Of a DNA stretch of 24,298 nucleotides, positions 7,113 to 14,231 are shown piece after piece. The position numbers were made by a program, and so were the translations under genes. Origin of the DNA: Thermomicrobiales bacterium (GTDB lineage: Bacteria; Chloroflexota; Chloroflexia; Thermomicrobiales; UBA6265); contig JAWKPF010000048.1 of NCBI GenBank assembly GCA_041390825.1, positions 1-24,298 on the forward strand. Direction: 5' to 3'. The notes below the pieces were generated by a model. It saw only the letters and a program-made list of their open reading frames with translations. It made no database searches and had not been told where the DNA came from. The stretch's first letter is position 1; every line of letters starts with the position of its first letter.

Positions 7113-7475
7113 ATGGCCGAGCATGTGATCGGGAGAGTGGCCGAGTTTCCGGTTGGCTCCAGCACGTTGGTGAAGGTGCGCAACGTGGAAATCGGGATCT
7201 TCAATGTGAACGGCACGCTCTATGCGCTGCCGAATGTCTGTCCGCATCAGTACGGGCCGCTCTGCACGGGCGGGGTGAACGGCACGATGCTTTCCAATCC
7301 GGACAAGAACTGGGAGCTGGAATGGGGCCGCGAAGGGGAGATTCTCACCTGCCCCTGGCATGGGATGGAGTTCGACATCACCACGGGTACGGCGCTGGCG
7401 AACCCGAAGTTCAGGGTGCGGCAGTATCCGATCGCAGTGGTGGGCGATGAGGTGGTGGTGACGCTCGGGAGCTAG
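7113..7475 (+). CDS. Rieske [2Fe-2S] ferredoxin-like protein
   Basis: The 120-residue product is one Rieske domain. Cluster ligands are Cys43 and His45 in CPHQYGPLC and Cys80 and His83 in CPWHG. The 34-residue stretch between them (GVNGTMLSNPDKNWELEWGREGE) is longer than in minimal Rieske ferredoxins. There is no signal or membrane anchor, so it should be a soluble electron carrier or accessory subunit. ATG 7113 has GGAG 7 nt upstream, overlapping the 3' end of the amidohydrolase gene; no terminal oxygenase is in the window. It could serve an oxygenase elsewhere or act directly with the adjacent amidohydrolase. Confidence 0.87.
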   Translation: MAEHVIGRVAEFPVGSSTLVKVRNVEIGIFNVNGTLYALPNVCPHQYGPLCTGGVNGTMLSNPDKNWELEWGREGEILTCPWHGMEFDITTGTALANPKFRVRQYPIAVVGDEVVVTLGS

Positions 7476-7516
7476 AACGGTTGCGGAAACATGTGTCCCT
7501 GGACCGACGTCCTCGC

Positions 7517-7542
7517 GTAGGCGCAGCCCTCCGTGGCTGCCC
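7517..7542 (+). repeat. REP-like hairpin, copy F (GTAG head)
   Basis: GTAG 7517-7520, then GCGCAGC 7521-7527, loop CCTCCGTG, and GCTGCCC 7536-7542 (6 of 7 pairs). The stem sequence is wholly different from copies A-C, yet on the minus strand the loop again starts CACGG and the element again ends in CTAC. It lies between the Rieske gene and the Uma2 gene. Confidence 0.5.
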
Positions 7543-7675
7543 GAACCGGCACACATCGGACGGGCACCTGTTCTCCGGCCAGCTCTAGGAATTGGAGTTC
7601 GGAGATGGCGCCGCCGTGTATCATGGAGGCAGCCTCCCGTCCTTCCCTTCGGTTCATCAGGCGGAGCATTCTCCA

Positions 7676-8218
7676 ATGGTCAGCACACGGCCCCTAACCG
7701 CAGACGATCTGTTCCAACTCGGGTCCGACGCGCCCTATGAACTCATCGAAGGAGAACTGATCGAGGTGAGTCCGCAAGGGCGCGTTCACGGACGGATTCT
7801 TTCAAAGCTGAACTCAATTCTCGACAATGAGATCGTTACGGACGAGATGGGTGAACTCCTCGTCGGCGATGTCGGATTTGTCTTGTCACGCAATCCCGAT
7901 ACGGTGCTGGCGCCTGACCTGGCATTTGTACGAGCCGAACGTCTGCGAGACGCGGGTGACGGCTACCTCGAGCTTTCTCCCGATCTGGCCATCGAAGTCG
8001 TATCTCCAGGAAATACGCTCGCGGAGATTTCGCGGAAGACCGAGCTCTACCTCACCCACGGCTCCATCGAGGTCTGGGTGGTGCGACCTCAAGATCGCGA
8101 GATCATCGTGCATCGCAGAGATGGACGCAGCGAGATCTTCCGCAATGGCGAAAACCTTTCGAGCGCGCTCTTCCCGGAGCATGGCATCGACCTTGACAGG
8201 ATCTTTCCAATTCGGTGA
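7676..8218 (+). CDS. Uma2 family PD-(D/E)XK nuclease-like protein
   Basis: The 180-residue product fits the DUF820/Uma2 family: N-terminal LTADDLFQLGSDAPYELIEGEL, VGDVGFVL, then catalytic-core acids Asp81 (APDLAFV), Glu107 (DLAIEVVSPGNT) and Lys121 (SRKTELYL), followed by VWVVRPQDREIIVHR. The fold is that of restriction endonucleases, but the cellular role of Uma2 proteins is largely unknown; they occur in many copies in Chloroflexota and cyanobacteria. I chose ATG 7676 (GGAG 7663-7666) over an in-frame ATG at 7592, whose extra 28 residues are not family-like. It is a single gene, convergent with the next. Confidence 0.85.
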   Translation: MVSTRPLTADDLFQLGSDAPYELIEGELIEVSPQGRVHGRILSKLNSILDNEIVTDEMGELLVGDVGFVLSRNPDTVLAPDLAFVRAERLRDAGDGYLELSPDLAIEVVSPGNTLAEISRKTELYLTHGSIEVWVVRPQDREIIVHRRDGRSEIFRNGENLSSALFPEHGIDLDRIFPIR

Positions 8219-8269
8219 GTTGTCTTTCTCGAGCCTGCCTTGCGACCCTTTGCGCAATCCAGGGTGAAA

Positions 8270-9292
8270 CTACCGCTTCGCATCCTGTAGCGCGCTGACC
8301 ACCACATCCCACGTCTTGTCGATATCGGCGGGCCAGAGGGCCGACATCGCCTCACAACCCCGGTAGGCCCAGACGGCGAGGTCGGTCATCCCTTCCTCGA
8401 GAGCGATCTGGATGGCGTCGGCGGCTTCGTACTCGGCGCCGGCGGGGAAGTTGTACGCCTGGATCCAGAACTGGTTGGGCACGCCATGCTTCTGGCAGAT
8501 CTTGCGGACAGCGGCGGCATTGGGGCGGACGTATGGTTCCATGGGAACCGGGTCGCCACCGGCCCGCCAATAGGGATCGGTGCCGAAGAAGTCGAGTCCG
8601 GGGATTTGTAGAAAGGGATCCCAGTCGGGCACCCCGACGAGATCGAAGTTCATACCGTGCGGCAGCAGGCAAAGCCCGTTGCGCACGCCCTTGGCGTGGC
8701 CATAGCCGATCAAGTCGGCAGTGACTTCGTAGACGGCCTGCTGGCGAAACAGCCGTACTTCCTCGTCCAGAACCAGTGGCATCTCGTGGCCGAATCTGGC
8801 GCGGAAGAGCTCCAGACAGCGGCTGCAGCGGCAGCTCCAGCGTTCGGAATCGGAACCGATCTGCCTGCCGATGTACCAAAGATCGCCGGGGTACCAATGC
8901 GGTTCGTCGAAGAAGAGGACATCGGCGCCCTGGTCGACCGCGGCATCGACCCATTCGTGCAGCCAGTCCATCAGCTTCGGCTGGTTGAGGCACGCGACCC
9001 CCATGCGCGAGCCATCGGCCAACACCTGGCAGATATCGGTTTCCCAGGTGACGAACTTGCTCATGGCTTCGCCGCCGAAGACACCCGCCACGCCCCAGGG
9101 ATCGACGTGCACTTCCAGCCCGAGCTCGTGCGAGATGCGGTAGATCTCGCGCATGGTTGCCTTGCCCCAGAGGAAGTCGCCCTCGGTCGAGCAGTGAACC
9201 ACGTAGTCGAACCCGCATGCGGCGATGTCTTTCAGATCGGCGGCCACATGCCGCAGGGTGCGATTGCCGAAATAGGAAACGCCGGTGCGCAT
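8270..9292 (-). CDS. glycoside-hydrolase-like TIM-barrel protein with a CxCxxC motif
   Basis: The 340-residue product alternates beta strands and helices as a TIM barrel: FDYVVHCSTEGDF, LEVHVDPWGVAGVFGG, DVLFFDEPHWYPGD, LDFFGTDPYWR, QFWIQAYNFPAG, DLAVWAYRGC. FFDEPHW (Asp129, Glu130) has the position and look of a catalytic acid pair of clan-A glycosidases. After it comes SERWSCRCSRCLELF with Cys154, Cys156 and Cys159, which could bind Zn. There is no signal peptide, so it is predicted cytosolic. Start ATG 9292 has GGAG 9 nt upstream. It is divergent from the secreted propeller gene at 9456. A sugar role is inference. Confidence 0.6.
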   Translation of the reverse strand: MRTGVSYFGNRTLRHVAADLKDIAACGFDYVVHCSTEGDFLWGKATMREIYRISHELGLEVHVDPWGVAGVFGGEAMSKFVTWETDICQVLADGSRMGVACLNQPKLMDWLHEWVDAAVDQGADVLFFDEPHWYPGDLWYIGRQIGSDSERWSCRCSRCLELFRARFGHEMPLVLDEEVRLFRQQAVYEVTADLIGYGHAKGVRNGLCLLPHGMNFDLVGVPDWDPFLQIPGLDFFGTDPYWRAGGDPVPMEPYVRPNAAAVRKICQKHGVPNQFWIQAYNFPAGAEYEAADAIQIALEEGMTDLAVWAYRGCEAMSALWPADIDKTWDVVVSALQDAKR

Positions 9293-9455
9293 CGGTGGGC
9301 TCTCCGTATCGTGCGGCCGGTGATTCAGTCCGGGCGGCGGTTGAAACGTTCAGGGTATTGTAGGGGCCAGTGACGGCACGCGCGTTTCCCGACCGGAGTC
9401 CGGGTTTCGGGCAACAAGAGATTCCTTGGCAAGCTCGGATTGACGGTGGGGTTCG

Positions 9456-10712
9456 ATGGTGACTCGACGGCTCTTTTCGGTTCTCGTGCTGGCTTCGTTC
9501 GTGCTGGCGTCCACCTTTGCGTTGGCGCAGGAGGCGTTGCCGCTGGAACCGGGCCTGGGGTTACGGGCGACGACATTTGCCACCGGCCTGGCGTTTCCGG
9601 CGGGGATGGCAGTGCTGCCGGATGGGTCGCTGCTGGTGGGAACGAGCGTCTCGACGGGCGGTGGGTACTACGACTCCACCGGCGAGATCGTGCGGTTGGT
9701 CGATGCAGATAGCGATGGGGTAGCCGATTCGCCGTATGAGACGGTGGCGACTGGTCTGCCGGGTTCGATCACCGCGTTGGCGCTGGCGGGCGATCTGCTC
9801 TTCGTCACATCGATCGATCCGGCAGGCCCGGCGATCACGGCGGTACGGGTGAGCGAAGAGTTCTCCGGACCGTACACGGAGGCAGGATCGATCGAGTTTG
9901 ACTTCCAGAATGCACTGCATCAGACGTATGGCCTGGCGACACGCCCGTCACCGGGCGATACCGGAACCTGGGATCTGGTGTTCAACATCGGCGCGAGCGG
10001 AAACGACACCGGCGGGAGCATGGTGTCGCTGACCGGGCTGATCGAGGATTCGTTGCCCGATTCGGCGGTCTATCTGGCGACGGTGCACGATGACGGCGAA
10101 TCGATCGTCTTCAGCAAGCCGATTGCGTTGGCGACCGGGATTCGCAATACGAGCGCAATGGCGTTCGATCCGGCCTCCGGCGATCTCTGGATCGCGGAGA
10201 ACGGGATCGACGGGCTCGATGATCCGTTCGTGTCGTTCAGCGCAGACGAGCTCGATGTCGTTCCGGCGGAGGACATTGGAACGCTGACGCTCGACTTCGG
10301 GTTCCCGGACACGTACACGCGCTACGACACTGGCGAGGTGGTGGGGAGCACGGGCACGGCGCCGTTTGCGGTGTTCCTGCCGCTCGATGGCTCGGAGAAC
10401 GAGGGGATTGCGGCCCTTTCCTTCGCGCCGGCATCGTTTCCACACGAGCTGCGGAATGGGGTCTTCGCGGGATTCCATGGGCAGTGGGATTCGACCGGGA
10501 TCGAGAACGAGGAGAACCCGTTGCTCTGGGTGAGCACGGAAACGGGCGAGATGCGCACCATCGTGGGGAACGATGCGGCCACGGTTGGGCATATCGACTC
10601 GCTGGCGTCGTCGGACGATGCGCTGTATGTGGCCGACTTCTGCGCCGATGGCAGTCTCTCGCAGACCGATCCGTGCGGCGTGGTGTATCGAGTGACGACG
10701 GCGGGGGATTGA
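9456..10712 (+). CDS. secreted PQQ-sugar-dehydrogenase-like beta-propeller protein
   Basis: The 418-residue product begins with a Sec signal (RR, then FSVLVLASFVLASTFALAQ) and continues as propeller blades: FPAGMAVLPDGSLLVGTS, STGEIVRLVDADSDGVAD, YGLATRPSP, NTSAMAFDPASGDLWIAENG, FPHELRNGVFAGFHGQWDS, DDALYVADF. These resemble the glucose/sorbosone dehydrogenase (GSDH) family, including the HG.W segment of its last blades. Family members oxidise aldoses with PQQ outside the membrane, but I cannot confirm PQQ ligands, so it may be a binding propeller only. Start ATG 9456 follows GGTGGGG by 4 nt. A terminator-like hairpin follows the stop. Confidence 0.7.
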   Translation: MVTRRLFSVLVLASFVLASTFALAQEALPLEPGLGLRATTFATGLAFPAGMAVLPDGSLLVGTSVSTGGGYYDSTGEIVRLVDADSDGVADSPYETVATGLPGSITALALAGDLLFVTSIDPAGPAITAVRVSEEFSGPYTEAGSIEFDFQNALHQTYGLATRPSPGDTGTWDLVFNIGASGNDTGGSMVSLTGLIEDSLPDSAVYLATVHDDGESIVFSKPIALATGIRNTSAMAFDPASGDLWIAENGIDGLDDPFVSFSADELDVVPAEDIGTLTLDFGFPDTYTRYDTGEVVGSTGTAPFAVFLPLDGSENEGIAALSFAPASFPHELRNGVFAGFHGQWDSTGIENEENPLLWVSTETGEMRTIVGNDAATVGHIDSLASSDDALYVADFCADGSLSQTDPCGVVYRVTTAGD

Positions 10713-10755
10713 CGGATCGATCGCGCAACATGTCTCTGCGTGACGCTCGGTACTC

Positions 10756-10776
10756 GCAACGGCCACGTTGCGTTTT
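10756..10776 (+). terminator. probable intrinsic terminator after the propeller gene
   Basis: GCAACG 10756-10761, loop GCCA, CGTTGC 10766-10771, then GTTTTG. It lies 44 nt past the stop of the gene ending at 10712. The stem is short and the U-run is only four, so termination may be partial. Confidence 0.5.
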
Positions 10777-10820
10777 GTCCCCGAGTTGGATCCCGGGTTG
10801 CACGCCCTGTATTGGACACT

Positions 10821-10856
10821 CGCGGTTGTGATCGCCATCTGACTGTCACAACCGCG
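10821..10856. other. perfect 11-bp inverted repeat in the convergent intergenic region
   Basis: CGCGGTTGTGA 10821-10831 pairs with TCACAACCGCG 10846-10856 around a 14-nt loop. No T-run follows on either strand, so it is not a classic terminator, but its place between convergent genes fits a 3'-end or stability hairpin. The rest of 10713-11043 holds only Cys-rich remnant frames on the minus strand (see findings). Confidence 0.5.
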
Positions 10857-11043
10857 AAGGGTTCTACGCCGGTTGCGACGCAGATCGAATCGGGGCCGAA
10901 GAGCACATTGCAGATGTCGTTCGACTGTCACCCTTGGGTAGTGCTAACGGCGCATCCACACAACGGCTCGTCGTCCGGTGCGACGCAGATGTTGCATCCG
11001 GTGACACATGGTGGGAAGAGCACCCCTGGATCGTGCAGCCGGT

Positions 11044-12210
11044 TTAGCCGCACGAACCGCCCTGGCTGCACAATCCGCTCTCGCAACAGACTTCATCAGT
11101 CCCGCAGGCGGAGACCGCATTGCAGGTGTGATTGTCCAGGCAAAGTCCGGGAGTGCAGAGGTCTACCGCCGTGCATTGGTTGTTGGAACTGCAGCATGAC
11201 GCATCGGTCGAGGCGAGACATCCCCCACCCTGGGCGCTGCAAACGTAATGGGTGCACGGATCGGTCCCACCGCAGTCTACTTGCGATGGTGTGCAAGCTC
11301 CGCGTTCGCAAGAATAGACAGTCAGCATCAAACCATCGCAGGTCGAGAGTGCGTCGCAATCCTCGTCGCGGCTGCAACAATGCGTGTCTGCGGAAACACA
11401 GGCGCCGTTGCAACATGTTTGACCCGCGCCACAGGAACTCACGGCATTGCAGGTGCGATTGTCGAGACAGCTGGCCGGTGTGCAAGAGTCGATCGGCTGG
11501 CATTGGTCGGCGGATGTGCAACAGTTCGGGTCGCGATCCACAAGACAGAAGCCGGTATCGCATCGATAGGTAGAGCAGGGATCTACTCCGTTGCAATCCT
11601 GCACTGACTCGGTGCAAACGGCTCCCAAGCAGGTAAAGCGATGCGCCACGGCGCCATCGCACGAGTTGCGTGCCGAGCAGTCGTCATCGCTTGTGCAGCA
11701 GGTGACATCGGCGGCCACGCAGATGGAGATTTGATCGTTCTGGCAGCATTTTGGCGTATCGCCATGGCAGCAGTCATCGCCACAGATCGTGCACTGGCGG
11801 CATTCGCCCTGGAAACAGACTTCCCCCTGCGCGCAACAGTTTCCACTGCAGACGACCCGACCCGTCGGGCAGCAACGCTCCTCGCCGTAGCATTCGCCGA
11901 AGCAGCAGGCATTGTCGCAACACTCGCTGTGCGCCGAGTTGCCGCGTGGAACCGTGGTATTGCAGCAATCGGGACCACAATTCGTCAGCGATCCTGGGCA
12001 ATCGCAGGCTGTTCCATTCCAGGTTTGATTGCCGGGGCAGCCCACCGGTTTGGGGGTGGGTGTAGTCCGACGCGCGGCGCCAGCGGCGCCGGAAGTGGCG
12101 GTGCCCGCGAGCGCAACGCCCCCGAGACCAAGGAGTCCCTTCAGCAACGTGCGACGCGATTGTCCGTTGGCCAGCTGTCGCACGAACGCGTCGAAACGTC
12201 GGTCGTCCAT
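11044..12210 (-). CDS. Tat-exported cysteine-rich repeat protein
   Basis: The 388-residue product starts with a leader also seen at 20758 (MDDRRFDAFVRQLANG), then the twin-arginine stretch SRRTLLKGLLGLGGVALAG and an Ala-rich region, predicting Tat export. The mature part is exceptionally rich in Cys, often as CC pairs, and should be a chain of small disulfide-bonded modules. Residues about 171-277 and 278-388 are a tandem duplication (CCTSDDDC/CCSRDEDC, DPCSTYRC/DPCTHYVC, SCLDNRTCNAVSSC/LCLDNHTCNAVSAC). ATG 12210 is supported by GGGAGG 7 nt upstream. Function unknown; an extracellular or cell-surface structural or adhesive role is a guess. A TATACT box at 12281-12286 (minus) may be its -10. 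Confidence 0.75.
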   Translation of the reverse strand: MDDRRFDAFVRQLANGQSRRTLLKGLLGLGGVALAGTATSGAAGAARRTTPTPKPVGCPGNQTWNGTACDCPGSLTNCGPDCCNTTVPRGNSAHSECCDNACCFGECYGEERCCPTGRVVCSGNCCAQGEVCFQGECRQCTICGDDCCHGDTPKCCQNDQISICVAADVTCCTSDDDCSARNSCDGAVAHRFTCLGAVCTESVQDCNGVDPCSTYRCDTGFCLVDRDPNCCTSADQCQPIDSCTPASCLDNRTCNAVSSCGAGQTCCNGACVSADTHCCSRDEDCDALSTCDGLMLTVYSCERGACTPSQVDCGGTDPCTHYVCSAQGGGCLASTDASCCSSNNQCTAVDLCTPGLCLDNHTCNAVSACGTDEVCCESGLCSQGGSCG

Positions 12211-12363
12211 GATGGATCCTCCCAAACCAACTTCGGTCGAATGGGACTTTGTTGCGCTGTCAACGAGAGAAAGTTGCCGGAGTATAGCAACAATGGACCT
12301 GTGGTTGAGCGTGCGACATGAAGCGACGATCCTCTCGGGTGATATGAACCGAGGAAGTGGGCC

Positions 12364-12519
12364 GTGTTGTCGTCGTACACCGCGCCAGTTCTTGGCCTGC
12401 ACGCCTGGATCGATGTCGTCTTCCTCGCCTGGTTTGCTCTGACGGTCGTGTCGGTGGCATGGATTGCCTTGGACGTCTTTCGGAACACTCTGGAAAACCG
12501 GATCATCAACTGGTTTTGA
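12364..12519 (+). CDS. 51-residue single-span membrane protein, possibly a truncated gene
   Basis: GTG 12364 follows GAGGAAG (12351-12357) by 6 nt. The product has one clear membrane segment (about 16-39: DVVFLAWFALTVVSVAWIAL) and then DVFRNTLENRIINWF. Codon third positions are mostly G/C, as expected for a coding frame here. The start resembles, from memory, the N-terminus of longer DUF4396-like membrane proteins in which a similar W is followed by further membrane helices, so this may be the remnant of a longer gene cut by TGA 12517-12519. It could also be an intact small protein. It is divergent from the Cys-rich gene. Confidence 0.5.
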   Translation: MLSSYTAPVLGLHAWIDVVFLAWFALTVVSVAWIALDVFRNTLENRIINWF

Positions 12520-12660
12520 GCGCTGACTGTCCTTTCTGCGGGTCAGTCACCCTGGTCACAATGGGAATGGTCGATGGGTGTGGAAGCTATCGACAGTCGC
12601 GATTCCGTACTTGCGTTGCCGTTCGATCTGTTCAGAAGTGGCGCAGGATGATGTGGGACG
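12516..12660 (+). pseudogene. possible decayed zinc-ribbon ORF overlapping the small membrane gene
   Basis: TTG 12516 overlaps the preceding TGA (TTGA), and the frame begins LSADCPFCGS, a zinc-ribbon knuckle, followed by MVDGCGSYRQSRFRTC. No second CxxC and no stop occurs before the frame runs antisense through clpX, so the 3' part looks shifted or lost; the given end is approximate. It may be a degraded second cistron or chance. Confidence 0.25.
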
Positions 12661-12750
12661 GGTCGTTATCCATGGCAGGGCCACTCGGACGAGCGAACTG
12701 GGCTCGGGTCCGATTGGGCCAGGAAAGAGAAACAGGGACGATGGGTAGCA

Positions 12751-12841
12751 CTCGCAGCGGCGAGGAGGTCCCTCGACTGCGCAGGGGACGACGAAGCGGC
12801 TCGCAGCGGCGAGGAGGTCCCTCGACTACGCTCGGGACGAC
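12751..12841 (-). repeat. two tandem copies of a dispersed GTC(A/G)TCCCGAGC...GAGG repeat
   Basis: Copies at 12751-12792 and 12800-12841 are 42 nt each with 3 differences and a 49-nt period. On the minus strand each reads GTCGTCCC, then a CAGTCGAGGG or TAGTCGAGGG segment, then ACCTCCTCGCCGCTGCGAG. Related sequence recurs at 19509-19680 and 22275-22560. They directly follow the clpX stop. The gene-free stretch 12661-12750 shows nothing else. Confidence 0.6.
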
Positions 12842-12845
12842 GGGA

Positions 12846-14114
12846 TTACGCCGCGGTGTCGACGTTGTCTCCGCGTTCGGTCATGAGCAAGGGACGGGTG
12901 CGGTTGTTGATGACGTTGTCGTCCACGATGCACTTGCGCACGCCGTCCATGGACGGAATTTCGAACATGACGTCGGTGAGCACGGCTTCGATGGCGGTGC
13001 GCAGACCGCGGGCGCCGGTCTTCCGCTCTTCCGCCTGGCGGGCGGTGGCGGAAAGCGCCTCCGGGGTGAAGATCAGGTCGACATCTTCCATGCGGAAGCG
13101 CTTCTGATACTCCTTGACGATGGCGTTCTTCGGCTCGGTCAGGATATGGACCAAATCGTCATGCGTGAGCGGGTCGAGCGCCACAGAGACTGGTAGCCGG
13201 CCGACGAATTCCGGGATGAGCCCGTATTGCAGCAGATCGTCGTGGATCATGTATTGCAGCGGGTTCTCGGTTTCGATCGCACCCAGCTCGTCTCCGGCGA
13301 AGCCCATCTTGGACTTGCGGCCAATGCGCTTGGAGACGATCTTCTCCAGCCCTTCGAACGCGCCGCCGCAGATGAAGAGGATGTTGCGCGTGTCGATCTG
13401 GATGTATTCCTGGTGCGGGTGCTTGCGGCCGCTCTGGGGCGGCACGTTGGCAACCGTGCCCTCGATGATCTTGAGCAGGGCTTGTTGCACGCCTTCGCCG
13501 GAGACATCGCGGGTGATGGATGGGTTGTCCGATTTGCGGGCGATCTTGTCGATCTCGTCGATGTAGATGATGCCGTGCTGGGCGCGGGCCACATCGCCGG
13601 CCGACTGGATCAGCCGCAGAAGAATGTTTTCCACGTCCTCGCCCACGTAACCGGCTTCGGTGAGGGCGGTGGCGTCGGCGATCGAGAAGGGAACGTCCAG
13701 CAGCCGGGCCAGGGTTTGGGCCAGGAGCGTCTTGCCGCAGCCGGTGGGCCCGACGAGCAGGATATTGCTCTTCTGCAGCTCCACGTCATCGGAGCCATCG
13801 TCGAACATCTCGGAACTGATGCGTTTGTAGTGGTTGTAGACCGCGACGGAGAGAATCTTCTTGGCGCGTTCCTGCCCAACCACATACTGGTTGAGCTGGT
13901 CGTAGAGCACCTTGGGGGCCGGGACGCGCGCTGGTCCGCCCTGCGCGCGATGGGGCGATGGTTCTTCCTCGTCGATGATCTCGCGGCAGAGCTGCACGCA
14001 TTCATCGCAGATGTAGACCTGGTTCGGACCGGCGATCAACCTCCGGACTTCTTCCTGGCCTTTATTGCAAAACGAACATCGGTAATGCACGCGCCCACCT
14101 CTTGTCCCGCTCAT
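12846..14114 (-). CDS. clpX: ATP-dependent Clp protease ATP-binding subunit ClpX
   Basis: The 422-residue product is full length. The N-terminal C4 zinc-binding domain has Cys13, Cys16, Cys36 and Cys39 (CSFC, CDEC) and recognises adaptors and substrates. The AAA+ core has Walker A GPTGCGKT (122-129), pore-1 loop GYVG (155-158), Walker B IIYIDE (182-187), the RKH loop (230-232) and the C-terminal small domain with KTGARGLR. The hexamer unfolds tagged proteins and threads them into ClpP. ATG 14114 has AGGA about 10 nt upstream. It is last in tig-clpP-clpX, separated from clpP by a 117-nt gap with two hairpins. Confidence 0.98.
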   Translation of the reverse strand: MSGTRGGRVHYRCSFCNKGQEEVRRLIAGPNQVYICDECVQLCREIIDEEEPSPHRAQGGPARVPAPKVLYDQLNQYVVGQERAKKILSVAVYNHYKRISSEMFDDGSDDVELQKSNILLVGPTGCGKTLLAQTLARLLDVPFSIADATALTEAGYVGEDVENILLRLIQSAGDVARAQHGIIYIDEIDKIARKSDNPSITRDVSGEGVQQALLKIIEGTVANVPPQSGRKHPHQEYIQIDTRNILFICGGAFEGLEKIVSKRIGRKSKMGFAGDELGAIETENPLQYMIHDDLLQYGLIPEFVGRLPVSVALDPLTHDDLVHILTEPKNAIVKEYQKRFRMEDVDLIFTPEALSATARQAEERKTGARGLRTAIEAVLTDVMFEIPSMDGVRKCIVDDNVINNRTRPLLMTERGDNVDTAA

Positions 14115-14164
14115 GTACGTTGTTTCCTGATGCGCCGGTCGGCAACGGCGCGGTACGGGGCGAG

Positions 14165-14185
14165 GTTTCCATACACCATGGAAAC
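14165..14185 (-). other. intercistronic hairpin 2 between clpP and clpX
   Basis: GTTTCCAT 14165-14172 and ATGGAAAC 14178-14185 form a perfect 8-bp stem with a 5-nt loop (ACACC on plus). No U-run follows on the transcribed minus strand. It probably acts in RNA processing, stability or pausing rather than in termination. Confidence 0.5.
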
Positions 14186-14191
14186 GCCGAA

Positions 14192-14225
14192 CGAGGGGCG
14201 GGCCTACGGGCGGCCGCGCCCCTCG
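14192..14225 (-). other. intercistronic hairpin 1 just after the clpP stop
   Basis: CGAGGGGCG 14192-14200 pairs perfectly with CGCCCCTCG 14217-14225, with further GGCC/GGCC pairing possible inside. It begins 6 nt after the clpP stop on the transcribed strand and is not followed by a U-run, so partial termination or 3'-end protection of a tig-clpP transcript is more likely than full termination. Confidence 0.5.
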
Positions 14226-14231
14226 AGAACG

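Noticed and set aside
10821..10856. Perfect inverted repeat as an intrinsic terminator
   Set aside because: No T-run follows the stem on either strand.
12357..13196. A 279-codon plus-strand frame through the repeats and into clpX antisense
   Set aside because: More than half is antisense to clpX and includes the dispersed repeats; only its CPFC part may derive from a real gene.
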